From assembly GCA_019155185.1 (NCBI GenBank), contig CM032809.1, forward strand, positions 1,408,501-1,472,500: DNA of 64,000 nt, in the 5' to 3' direction. Source of the DNA: Beaufortia kweichowensis (Eukaryota; Chordata; Actinopteri; Cypriniformes; Gastromyzontidae). Made by a program: the position numbers and the translations under genes. The notes beneath the pieces were generated by a model. The model saw nothing but the letters and a program-made list of their open reading frames with translations. It made no database searches and had not been told where the DNA came from. The number at the start of each line of letters is the position of its first letter. Positions within the stretch are counted from its first letter, which is position 1. Below are positions 10,791 through 21,885 of the stretch, one piece after another.

Positions 10791-13700
10791 CGGTCTATGC
10801 GCCTGTTTTTTTTAACAAAATATAACCAAAAATATTTCGATGTTGTTATTATATTCGTACAGTGGAAGACGAAAAAGCTGAATGGATGTGTAAAATGTAT
10901 CTTACGATACGTGGTATACAGTGTAAAACAATAGGTTCACCAGAGGACGTGATTTATCATGGAATTATACTCTTTCAGTGATAATGCCTTTTCTGATGAT
11001 AAATGTACTAAAAAAAAATCTCTTTTGTTTTGTACCACGACCTGCACTTTTGTTCCCTACAGGGACGTTCCAGTTTCTATAGGCTCTTCAAAAGAAGCAT
11101 CATGAAGGCCCACCACTACATCTTAAAAGAAACTGAACCAGTATAGCCTAGTGAATAAGTATGCACCTGTTATTGGAAAGCACAAAGACTATTTTCAAAA
11201 AGGAAACGGTCAAACATCAACTATAATAATACACGTCTTTTTTAACATTTAAATACAATAAACAGGACTCCCCTTCTGGCTTTAACGGCATGGGTATTTC
11301 GTCGTTAAATGAACTACAAAAACGTTTCAGTTTTATAGTCTGACATATTTTGCTTTTGTCCATTAAAAACATTATAATACAAAAATCGTAAAAGGTAATA
11401 CAAAAATGTGTTTTCTATTACCTAAATAAACTTTATAAACAAGGTAAAATGTTTTTAATTAAACTGACTTCATTTTATTATTGGGTTGTATAATCAAAAG
11501 TAATTTAAGCTGCTAAATCATATGCAAGTGGTTACTTAAGGTAACAACGGCAGTTTCCACTTTCTAAAGTGTATTTAAAAAAACTGAACAAAAAATGTTT
11601 TCTAGCAAAGAGATATCATTTATTTTTCATATTTTATCATTTTGCTGTACATGAGCACACCAAACTAAACTGGACATTTCTGGAGTGTTCCACATCAGTG
11701 TAACTTTGTCCCTATCTCAAATGTGAATGTGCATAATAACCACTAAAATTAAGGGCGTTAATTGTTATCTTAAAGATTTACTTTATCTAGCCCTTAAAAT
11801 ACGTTTGTGGTCACCTGATGTAATAAGTCATATTATATTTTGTCATACATTTTTTGACATTAAAACTAGTTAATTTAGAGTTAAACCACATGAAGCACAA
11901 TTTAAGGTTACTTGACAAAACATTTTTTTGCAGTGCACATCAATACGAATAAGGCAAAATGCATTGAGAAACCAAGAGAAAAGAGTTGTTCAAATAAACA
12001 TTCATGCATATGAAACTTAAAACCAATGGTGGATCAATTCATTTACCAATTTTTATACTGGACCACATTTTAAATGTTCAAATGCACAATAGAAAATAAA
12101 TGAAGAAATCCTACCTTGTATGAGTTTGTGAGCAAAATAACATCCCTGACCTTGAAGGTGATGTGCCAAGGTGTCTGCTAAAATGAACGAAAATAATGGC
12201 AATGCCCTGTTGCGACAGGTCGTTTCCAAAGCTCGTTTCATTTTCCTTATTATTTCCGTGAAGTGAAGCAACATTCACTCTGAATTGAAAACTCTTTCAA
12301 AACTCTGGATCTTCACGTAGGCTATTCGTGTTAACTAACTCTGTATGCCACGTGCGGTCTATGCCACAGATTCAAAACCGCTTTAGCTTCCTTCTTTAAT
12401 AGCTACACAGAGATAACTTCAGTCTGACCTCTCAGCCAGTGTCCATTTCGCTTCTTATTAATCTTGTTCATTGACAGTCTTTGTTAAACAACAAGGCGTG
12501 CCCTCTGAAAAGGTGACATTTTCATATTTGTTAGACGCAGTGACCTTGCGTTTACCCCGGCCTTGGACTTCGTTTCTCCCTGGTTCCCTAACCCCTCGGG
12601 GAACTATAATGGGTTCTTTTAAAGGTCGCTGAACCCCCAACAAAAAATATGCCGTTAGTGTAATCGTGTAGTGAAATCCATTGGTAAACTATTGGCCTTC
12701 TCCTTCTAAATGCTGCGAGTTACCTAACAAATCTCATATCTCTCCGATATTATGCTTGGTATTATTATTGTTTTTGCTTCAGTTGTGCTTCACATTTCAG
12801 TAGTTATCATACTATAATATAACTTATGTATATTCCTTACATCAGAAGTTATTGTATTGGTAGTAAGTAAGTAAGTAATTTCTATTTATTAAGCACATTT
12901 ATATTCAGTTTCCACCGACCAAAGTGCTGTACAGAGCATGTAATAAGATTACATGGTCTATACATAAAAATATACCTATAAAAAAGAAAAAATTATAGCT
13001 AATACCTTGATACCTTGGTTTTGCTAGCCACCTAAAAATTATGACGTCTGTTGTTCATTATACCTTTCTTTCTTTTAAACTCTCTCTTTAAGCAGAAAAC
13101 TGGAGACCGAAAAACTCAAGAAGCACTCTCTCAACATATGAAAAAAATAAAACAAACTATCTATGATGTAATCAAAAAAGAAAATCAGATTATGTTTACA
13201 TAAAACATATACTACTAAACGTGTGTGGGTTAAGTAATCTAAAAAAAATGCTTTTAATAAATCAAAAACAAATATATCAATATATATATAAATATGGTCT
13301 AGGTGTCACAGCTTTTACTCATGTGAATATTTTATATGGGTAGATTTATTAAATTGTTATACGTTCTCAAATTTAAGGCAGATCGAACAATTTAAGGAGG
13401 TTTAAACAATCTAAACAATTATGAATCATAAAACAATTAACGAAAACTAAAATATAAACTACCTTAGAGAAATATTTTAAAAAGCGTTTGTCAACAGATA
13501 TTGTAGCCTACTAAATAGTTTGAAATTAAATATAACCTCACATTTACGAAAAAATACTATTTAAACTCTGTTCAGCATTTTGGTTAAAACTACATTTTTT
13601 AGTTGATTCTGTAAGTGCATGCCGACAACTGGCCCCGGTTCTTCCCATAAACGAAAATATAAGCTTTTTGCAAACCTTTTTCCAAATTTGGGACGTTGCA

Positions 13701-14400
13701 GTAAATTACACTGTCTACATTAACAATAAACTTGGATAAGGGTTTTTTGCATTAAACTAGTTTTGGATATATAAATGCAGGCGAAACAGTCGCGTTTATC
13801 TTTAGAAATCTATTTTTAGATTATTAGACATTCCAATAGAATTCTACAAATGTTAATCCCACTCAAAGCAACAATACAGGCAATCTTATATCTAACAACT
13901 AAATTAATACTTGCTGATGTTCTTATTGTAAAAATTTTAAGTCTAATTTCTAGGTGGCGAGATTAGTTTTGTCAGCAAATATTTTTTTTTAAAAGGTTCT
14001 TTAAAGAGCTTGATATCTAAGGATTCTTGTCAAACATACGGCGCAACATGTATGTTCGAAATATAACAGACAATATAACAAGAAAATAGAATAGAATGTA
14101 TGGCATCTATGTGATTCTTCCCCAAACTGGAAAATATTCAGAATAACAACTTTGTACAAAATCACAACATATAAAGGAAATTCCAAGTAACTCTCAAAAT
14201 CTTCGTCTTGGCCTTGATTTTCGTATATTTGACAGTAAAGAATGCAACGGTTGAGCTTCTCTAAAACAATGCTATTTCAAAAACCAAAACTTTCCTATTG
14301 TTGTATTCAGAATTGTATTGTTCTGAATTTCTTTTAAAGCATAAACCTAACGAATGTTTAGTTTTTAAGATGCTAGACAAACGTTTTCCGTGGTAGAGAA
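10761..14400. other. hoxa4a-hoxa5a spacer, proximal part
   Basis: This stretch is AT-rich. No coding exon, RNA gene or strong regulatory cluster was recognised apart from the interspersed-repeat fragment at about 12860-12985. The mir-10 mature sequence, which lies upstream of some Hox4 genes in other clusters, was searched for by eye on both strands and not found. Confidence 0.5.
12860..12985 (+). repeat. Probable interspersed repeat fragment (CCAAAGTGCTGTACA type)
   Basis: GTAAGTAAGTAAGTAA is followed by TTCTATTTATTAAGCAC and then ACCAAAGTGCTGTACAGAGC. The words TTTATT..AGCAC and CCAAAGTGCTGTACA recur at the ends of many fish retroelement-derived repeats. No second copy was seen in this window, so the assignment rests on recognition only. 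Confidence 0.35.
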
Positions 14401-14601
14401 GGCACGGCTTTTGAACTGTGGGAACAAAGAAATGTTCATTGCGGAAAGATTATCCATCCTAAATGCAAATGTCCCGTCGAACTTTTGGTAATCAAATGCG
14501 ATTTATTCAAAAGGAAATTCACTAATCAAACCCCCTAATAAAACCTGAATACTCAATCTTTGGCTTTAGAGGCGCAGAAGTCTCTTGGGGATGCTAACCC
14601 A

Positions 14602-14646
14602 GGGTCACCCAGCTCTCAGAGTTCACTGCGAGGTTAGACCAGAACT
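14602..14646 (+). promoter_or_regulatory. DR5 retinoic-acid response element candidate upstream of hoxa4a
   Basis: AGTTCA (14620-14625), five bases CTGCG, then AGGTTA (14631-14636) form a direct repeat with 5-base spacing, the classic RARE geometry, with one mismatch in the second half site. GGGTCA lies upstream (14602-14607) and the inverted AGAACT just downstream (14641). It is about 4 kb 5' of hoxa4a. Mouse Hoxa4 is known to need a conserved upstream RARE. Surrounding bases 14560-14720 are richer in G+C than the spacer. Confidence 0.5.
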
Positions 14647-15778
14647 CACGGGATTCACAGCTATTCCATCTTTTGTGCCATTATAAAAGTGGCATTGCGC
14701 TCTACAAGAACAGATGACAGCTACGTGTTCTGCTGTAAACTTTTGACCCCAGCCCTCCCCCTACCTTTACAATATCACTCACTCCTTCAGACTAATACGT
14801 TCAAATAAACAGATGGACACAAATAAGCAGTCGAGCTCATCAACTCTTTCTTCCCTTGCTATGCTTTTACCACGACCATCCACATCTTTCATTCTCAACG
14901 AACAGGAATATTAGGCAAAACTATTAATAAAAAATATGATTACGTTATCAAACAAACGTTTCATTTCCCCGCATCTTTGTCTATTTAGACCAATTGCAAC
15001 TTAGATCCATGCTGCATCCAAATTTGTAAACCAATTTTATTATACCGAGAGCCTTTGCAAATAGTGGTTTATGTGGGAGATATTACTCATTTTCTTATTT
15101 TATGCTTAATAAAAACGGGCGCCAATACGGGTGACACTGAACTTGGCCAAAAGCGAGCTCTGCTGGTGGCTTGCGGCGTGTGCACAATTCATCTTCCTGC
15201 CGCCGCTGACCTCGCGGTGAACCAGGAGCGAAGACATTTTTCTTTAGTCTCTCTCTCACTCCGTTGTCTGTCGATCTCCCACTTGCTCTCCCACTTCACT
15301 TTAAGTATGCGGAAGTTATATGCCCATGTCCTCAACCCAGACATTAAAAAATATGCATTTTGTTTATATATCCATATACACGTTAAATGCAGACATTTTG
15401 TGCATCCTGGCGTCTTTGCATATTACATCTGCACTTTGTTGAGTTATGCATTTTCTAAGTTTACCTTACAAATACAACTCTTTTACGTACAGAATGTTCC
15501 TATGGCAAAATATAGAAAACGCAATAACTAGTGTAACGTGAGTCCAAAATCATATAGTACATTCGTCCTCCTTCAGATTATTTGTGTAGAAACCTTTCTT
15601 TCAAAACTTTGAAGCATTTACGAAAGGAGAATAATTGTGATCAACCATAAAAAGTAAAGGGTATATTTGCATAAATATCTCGGTCCATATGCAAAGATGG
15701 AAAATGTAAGTTTTGTACAGTAGGAAGGAAGCAATTACAGTCAGAAGCAATCCCCCCTACCACCCATCTACCGGACAA

Positions 15779-15827
15779 GCGGTTCCTCACAGCACAATCT
15801 CTCATTAACGCTGTAGGAACTGACCGC
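15779..15827. other. Imperfect inverted repeat (hairpin)
   Basis: GCGG-TTCCT-C-ACAGC pairs with GCTGT-AGGAA-CTGA-CCGC across a 16-base loop: 5, 5 and 4 base pairs with a 1-base and a 4-base bulge. It lies about 90 bases past the donor of the candidate exon at 15913-16021. The stem is too short for a normal microRNA precursor and resembles no known one. It could be a protein-binding palindrome or chance. Confidence 0.3.
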
Positions 15828-15912
15828 ATTTATAATCTACTCGTTGTTTTACCGAGGGCCTGAAGAGATTTCAACAGCAGCGAAAAAAATGAAACAACCA
15901 ACTTAAACTTAC

Positions 15913-16021
15913 CATGAGCTGACCCTCGTCCACCCAAGTGAATCCGGTAGTTATGTTTCCAGTCCATAGCAATCTGGTATGCCAGAAGCAGTTGGATGCA
16001 GTCAAGGAACACCTCTACGGT
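15913..16021 (-). other. Candidate orphan exon between hoxa5a and hoxa4a
   Basis: On the minus strand a pyrimidine-rich acceptor (CTCTTTCTCTGCAG) precedes 109 bases that end TCATG followed by GTAAGT, a consensus donor. The exon is open in the frame that ends with one spare base (phase 1), the phase used by every Hox exon 1 here. An in-frame ATG at 15967 (GCTATGG, good initiation context) would start MDWKHNYRIHLGGRGSAH. Splicing in frame to hoxa4a exon 2 at 9699 would give a homeodomain protein without YPWM. If transcription starts at the CACGTG region near 16125, this could be the end of a first exon rather than an internal one. It may equally be a noncoding exon of a long hoxa3a or hoxa4a transcript. 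No known protein is recognised. Confidence 0.35.
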
Positions 16022-16059
16022 CTGCAGAGAAAGAGTCAACGAAGCTCCACGTCAGTGAG

Positions 16060-16140
16060 ATTAAACATTATATGCGATATAGTGTCGACTCCCCAAAACC
16101 ATAAAAACTGACTTTAATTGCCACCACGTGACGTATTTTA
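16060..16140 (-). promoter_or_regulatory. Promoter-like element upstream of the orphan exon
   Basis: The minus strand reads AAAATACGTCACGTGGTGGC (CACGTG at 16125-16130) followed by TTTTTATGG and a TATATCGCATATAATG stretch, with a TGACGTGG nearer the exon. The E-box with a 5' GTC matches the other Hox promoters in the window. It sits about 100 bases before the candidate exon that ends at 15913. Confidence 0.3.
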
Positions 16141-17422
16141 TGGCCAGTGAGCCTATCTGCTGACTGGAACGGGTGACTTTTACGATCCATGGACCAAACC
16201 TTATTTATCTTACCCGCCAAAGTCATTGAGCCAGAATGGCACAGGGTTTAGTAAAGTTTGTCGTTCAAAACTCTGTCAAGCTTTTCAGAGAAGAGACACT
16301 GGGCGTGGATGCACTCACGTTGAAAAGTTTGGCAGGGGGACTATAAGTGCCCCTTGCACAGCGGGTGAGTAAAAAAAACTATTAGTGCATCAAATACCTG
16401 TTGAACTGCAGTTTTATATAAAGTTTTAAAGAAATAAATAAACACGACGGCGTAAAACAGAAGGCTCTAAATAGAAAAGAATTCAAATAATTGAATTGAA
16501 CATTGAAAATGTATTTAAATATTGCTCACACATTGTTTTATTATTTTGTTTTTGACCAAGAAGGAATTCGAAAATTAAAATTGCCTTTTTTTGACGTTCA
16601 GATCTATTACCTTTAGAAAACTGAGTATTAAAAAACACAACATTGAGTTGTTATATTTTAGTAAAAAGTTTATTGTCATCACCATTTTATTTATCGTTAG
16701 CACACTGTAATCTGTACTCCCAGTTATTACTTAAAATTCACGAAAAGATAAAATCATTAGACTTCGTCCCAACATTTAAAATTTTTAAACACACTACCAA
16801 ACATTCAGGTAGAAGAATGAGGACACGACTTGCAAATATGCGGACAAGTCTGAACGAAACCATTTTATCAATACAATATTGACAGTACAGCACGACAAAA
16901 CAGGTTCTACTCTAAGTTTTACCACAAATTAATAATACAATTGAAAATTTAATATCGAATTAAAATAAATACATAAAATACATCAATGCATATTTACAAA
17001 TCTTAAGACAACATTAAAAACGTCTTTAAGTTCTGCTTTGTAAGCAGTCAACGTAGCACTTTTACAGTTTAAGTTTAACCAACGCTTCTTTCAGAAATTT
17101 CAAGTATTTGAGAGCCCAAAAAGTTATATTATTTCACACCTTCGCGTGGCTTACATAAGACAATGCAAAGATCCGCCCACATATATGCAACACTGAAAAC
17201 ACAGAAAGGAAATGTTTTTTGTTTTTCTGGCCAAGGCCGGCATACTGGTCATGAGTCAGTAGACGCCCTTAACAGTGGAAAGTCTTTTGCGAAATGGGAA
17301 AAGCCCATACCCTTCTGTTCCTCTGTTAAACAGAACACACACGTAAGAAAACAGACGCACACACTCATAAGTTAACAATTAGACATATAGTTTATATGCA
17401 CATATACAGTTTATACACATTC

Positions 17423-18684
17423 TCAGGGTCGGTATCCGCCTGCTGCAGCCGTCATGCTCATGCTCTTCAACTTGTTGTCCTTCTTCCATTTCATTCTGCG
17501 GTTTTGAAACCAAATTTTGATTTGTCTCTCTGACAGACAGAGCGTGTGTGCGATCTCAATTCGCCGGCGACGTGTCAGGTACCGATTAAAGTGGAACTCC
17601 TTCTCCAGCTCAAGCGTCTGGTAGCGTGTGTAAGCAGTCCTCGGCCTCTTACCCTCCGGTCCAGCCAAATTGTCTGGTATACATAAAAGTGTGATATTGC
17701 CATCGTTATATTATAATATACTACAATATGTACAACACAGTGCAATTTACACAACATAATTAAAATGACACGCATTAACTTCGAAGTGTACGCTCAAAGA
17801 GAAAAACTAATTTAATCTAGATAATTTCTCCAAATTAATTTCAAAATGTGGTTATTTAAGGAGTGTAAATGAATAACACCACTAATGTGCAATCGACGGT
17901 TGGGGAAGGAATAACCTTAACAGAATTAGGTTAGTTCGTTTTTTGTATAAAAAAATACATTTTGAATTTATTTCCATAATTTTTAGGAGACACGTGGAAT
18001 AGGTAAAACCAATTAAATTAAACTGTGTTTGCAACTTCCTAACTGATTTTTCGCTATGTACAGCTTACTTTACCACTCAAGTCTCCCACATAAAATAGCA
18101 TAACATCATGTGTGCAGTTTACCATGACTTATGTGAAGTTTTCGCATCCATGGATAAATTTGTGGCTGCGACGCATCAGATACATTCAGTGAGGCTGTCT
18201 GCGCACTTCCCTCAGGATGTTCTTCCTCCATGGTGTGGGGCGTTTTAGAGACGTCCTCGCGACTAAGATTAGCCCCGACACTGTTGATCGCTGTACCAGT
18301 GGTGTTCGGTAGTGATGTTTTTAGGGCGCGGTGTGAGGGCTCGCTGACAGGAGAGTTGTCTAAGGACGAGCATGGGAGAGGGTCAGAGGAAGGCGACCGG
18401 GACGCAGCGCTGCTCGCGGTAACCGGTTGATTGTACCGGACAGGCGTCGCAGTTGAATTGTCTGTATATCTCTGAGATTGCTCACCAGATGAAAGAAATT
18501 GTCCGGAGGTAGACCGCCCGGTGGTAAGATCCATTCCATCGTATCCATAGCCATACCTGCCCGAATGCATGCCCGTAGACTCTCTGTATTGGTCACTAGA
18601 GCTGTGATCTCCATAGTTATGTAAGGGGTAGTCCGCACCATTTGGATAGCGACCGCTGAATGAGTTCACAAAATAAGAGCTCAT
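17423..18684 (-). CDS. hoxa5a: Homeobox protein Hox-A5a
   Basis: This is a group-5 Hox transcription factor. Exon 1 runs 18684-18123 (donor G|GTAAAC) and exon 2 runs 17673-17423 (acceptor TACCAG), with a 449-bp phase-1 intron. The product is 270 residues. It begins MSSYFVNSFSGRYPNG, the conserved Hox5 start. QIYPWMRKLHISH places the YPWM PBX-binding motif at 177-180, right before the intron. The homeodomain is at 195-254 (GKRPRTAYTRYQTLELEKEF through KWKKDN), and it ends with the Hox5 signature KLKSMSM and a short alanine/glycine tail. The middle of exon 1 is serine-rich and looks disordered. An AATAAA on the coding strand lies at 16686-16691, implying a 3'UTR of about 730 bases. Confidence 0.97.
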
Positions 18685-18960
18685 TGGTTGACAATAATTA
18701 CCTTATAATAATTTTACCTTCTACAACAACTGTTGGAGAGAACAAAACTGTGTGTGTTTGATTTGTGTCTCTTGATGGTTTTGAGCTTCTATTGCACCCT
18801 TGCACAATTTATGATGAATTATGGAAATGAGTAAGACACAGACTTAATGCTTCCTACGTAGGCTTCCAAATATGGGGTACGGCTTAGAGTCACGTGTTTT
18901 TGTTGACCAGTCGTAAATCCTATTCTGTGACCTCCAGCGGTAAACTCACGCGTAAGCAGG
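18685..18960 (-). promoter_or_regulatory. hoxa5a promoter region
   Basis: Upstream of the start the minus strand has AACACGTGACTC (CACGTG at 18891-18896) and a CCAAT just before the ATG (CAACCAATGAG). No clear TATA box was seen. The region up to about 19200 is GC-richer than the spacer beyond it, as expected around a promoter. Confidence 0.45.
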
Positions 18961-21540
18961 AAATCGGCGTGGAACTGTTTGGAGACAGGAGCGCGCAACC
19001 AGAGTTTCGCCGAACTGGTTGTTGTAGGTTGTTTTAAAGATTGTAGTTGCGCGCCACCGTCTGGTAAGACGCAGTACTAGCCTAAACTATCCGACTCGAG
19101 GCGAGCACACGACGGGGTCATTCAGAGGGTAACGACTCTGCAGTAGAAAAATAGGATCTGCTGAAACAATGCGCCGCGTTCTGCACACAAAGCACGCACA
19201 CCAGAATGTTCGCAGGATTCAGAGGACTCAAAGACACAACAACTTAAAGGTTTTAAATAAGCACAATTTTCACCAGTTATATAAAATAACAACACAGAAT
19301 ACCGTCTAAACGTAAATGATATATATTTTGCTATTATTAGAAAGATTAAATTGTATTTATTTTGCTAGATAAAACATAATATGGATGCTTTTTAACATAA
19401 ACGTATATTAAATGTTAACGTCAAGCATCAACAACAACAAAAAAAAGATCTAATCTTTCCTGTTTAAAGAATACGCGAAAACAACTGCTTATCAAATTAA
19501 AATATGTTATTGACAAGATTGACTCCCAATTTAGACCTTTATTATATTTCAACATATCATGTAAAATTTTCGCTGATTATCTAAATATAACGGTAAAATT
19601 ATACCCAATAACCCAATTGTTATACCCAAATTGTTCTGCGTGGACTGATGACCTTTCTTTAGGATCGCAGCAAGATTTTTAGCTGAATTCATATTTTTTG
19701 AATTTCTGAAACCCATGTGGTCATAAACATACTAAACCAATACGAGGTCATTGATTCTTCATCTCTAAATCTTTTTGTTATATTCTGTTTAACAATTCCT
19801 ATGTTCTGCATGTTTCTTTAGCTGGGGTACCGCCAGAGGAGACTACTACAACATCAGCTGCTGATGAAAAGAGATATATGGAATGTTCAGCACGTTTAAA
19901 TGACAATATTTGTGTCTATGTTTGTATTTAATCAAAGTTACAATATATGTGCTGATTACGAGAATTATGTTAATTATAACCTCTTTCCTGTCCAAATCGT
20001 CTGCTCACATATTCCTTTCTCCCACGTGGAAAGATCAATAAAAAATTCTTGCTTAATTCTGAGTAGGCCTACATTTGTTATTATTTTAGCAGTATTGCTA
20101 TATCCGTGCAACGTTGTTTGTTCGTAATATGTTCAAAAGAAGGATCAAGCTTGGTATTATTTAATTTTGCTCATTGCAAAGCCATTACACTCTTTACACA
20201 AAAATAAATGTTTTTTCTTTTTTATCCACCTCTGTGTAGTTCAGCTGTAACATTTCTTTAACCATTTCTTTGCAAAGCAATATATTAACTCCTAATTTCA
20301 GTATGTTTAATAGCTTTCAGCGCCTCCACAGTACACATACACAAAATGTCCCTGTGAGACAAACCCGTGGAATTATTGATGAACAATTTGGCCTTAGTTC
20401 AGCTTCACCTTCACTATATGACAGTTCTCCTAACGATGCACTTTTCTGACCATTATTACGACACGTGGTTTTGGGGGAAATTTGTTGGAGAAAGCATTAA
20501 CAGTTAAACGATTATGTAAAATGAAACAAATTAAAATGTAACAGAAAATCAAAACACTTCCATATATCGAAACCTTTCATGTCCTAATATATGGGACTAT
20601 AGTAAAACAACGTTATTAAAGGAAAAAAATTCAAACTATTTCATTTGACAAAATACGTAAAACAGGCTGTACATATCTGACGAAACGTAGGCTACATATC
20701 TATTTAAACAACCCCTTTCAAATCTCGTAAGCATTGTATATTATTTCTCTTAAAAAAGCCTATTATTATTTATGCTTTTTTAGCGTTTCTCATACATGCC
20801 AATATTGTATTTGTTTGCATGAAGATAATCAACACAACAACAACAGCCCTGTATAGACTGACAGTCGTTTCACGTCATATTCCAACATCTGTTACTGTGT
20901 TTGAACGTCAACAAATGACTACTCAGTAATGTGATGGACTGCCACCTAGCGGCGATTTCAGGGTAGCACAATTTCCCATGTTAAAAACAATGTTGGCTCA
21001 AGATCATTTTGTACAGCCCTTATAATTAAACGATTCCGTGAATCATTTACAATAAAAACTGTAATTATTGCTCTAAATTGCCAGAAACTGCTCTAAATTT
21101 ATGAAACTAGTACACCCATAGCTCATAACCCCACAACAACAACCACGATGCAGTGAAATCTGAGAAAACATTACAGTAAATTAACAATATGCACAAAACA
21201 CACACCGGAAACGCACAAAAGTGAGACTCATTATTTCATCGTAAATCGCATTTTGCTTGTTTGTTTTTTTTAAACGAGACAGGTAAGTAAATTCTCTTTC
21301 ATCACAATATGATCAACGGATGACACGTCAAAAGCAAAAAAAAAAGACTGTAATAGGGTACAGAACATACGACACTGCCGTCTTGTCAAATGCAAGAAAC
21401 AATAAATAACAACAACAGCCGCAAAAAAAAACCCACCAACACCAAGATAGAAAGAAAACCAAAGCATGAATATGAAAAACAATACTTCAGAGACCATGCA
21501 GTTAACATACTTAAAGATTTGGTAAAAAAACAGTCCTTAC
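18961..21540. other. hoxa5a-hoxa9a spacer, proximal part
   Basis: Apart from the GC-richer hoxa5a-proximal bases up to about 19220, this is AT-rich with no recognisable gene. Conserved words of a group 6, 7 or 8 homeodomain (KIWFQNRRMKWKK, YLTRRRR) are not present in any frame, so hoxa6a and hoxa7a are absent rather than missed. Confidence 0.55.
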
Positions 21541-21670
21541 CGTTCAGCGAGTCAGTTGGTTCATGATGGCGAGAAAGAGAAGTTAGCAACAGCTCTTCAT
21601 ATAACTGTTCTCTCCAGTCATTGCGCGACAAACGGGATAAACAATCCTCGCTTTTCTCTCCAATGTCCAT
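21541..21670 (-). other. Candidate orphan first coding exon in the lost hoxa6a/hoxa7a interval
   Basis: The ATG at 21670 has a strong initiation context (CAACATGG). It opens a 43-codon frame (starting MDIGEKSEDC, ending PTDSLN) that runs into AACG followed by GTAAGG, a good donor with the exon ending at 21541 in phase 1. About 160-190 bases upstream is a Hox-like promoter (21825-21885). The peptide has no YPWM and matches no family I recognise. It is not a Hox7 N-terminus. Its phase and strand would let it join hoxa5a exon 2 (17673) in frame. Alternatives are a lncRNA first exon, a distal noncoding exon of hoxa5a or hoxa4a, or the residue of a vanished Hox gene. Distal alternative promoters in this interval are known for mammalian Hoxa5. 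Confidence 0.35.
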
Positions 21671-21824
21671 GTTGAAATGTTGAATGTCACCACAGGATTA
21701 AACAATACAACATATAAAGGAATGGCGTTGGTTAAAGAAGCCTAGACAAAGCAGGATCAGGGGAAGAATGCAGCTCTATTTTGGGCTGGGATGAATACAC
21801 ATTAAAAGTTCACGTTCATGTGGC

Positions 21825-21885
21825 CTTAAGAGCACGTGACCTGCTGGTAGCCAATGGGACCCAGCGGCACCTCATAAAGTTGTGA
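21825..21885 (-). promoter_or_regulatory. Hox-like promoter with CCAAT box and CACGTG E-box, no Hox gene attached
   Basis: Read on the minus strand: CTTTATGAGG (CDX or posterior-Hox type), then GGGTCCCATTGGCTACC (inverted CCAAT), then GGTCACGTGCTC (CACGTG at 21833-21838). This is the same inverted CCAAT and GTCACGTG pairing found upstream of hoxa4a, yet no Hox exon follows. The next ATG in good context, 160 bases on, is the candidate exon at 21541-21670. Confidence 0.45.

Noticed and set aside
15055..15531. Plus-strand open frame of 158 codons
   Set aside because: It begins at a non-ATG codon, has no domain or composition typical of a protein, lies antisense in a Hox spacer, and shows no promoter or splice context. 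Treated as chance.
10592..17422. mir-10 in the hoxa4a-hoxa5a spacer
   Set aside because: The mature sequence and its complement were looked for by eye and not found. HoxA clusters of vertebrates generally lack it.
20946..20958. CCACCTAGCGGCG as a CTCF site
   Set aside because: Several core positions mismatch whichever way it is aligned. Much weaker than the two reported sites.
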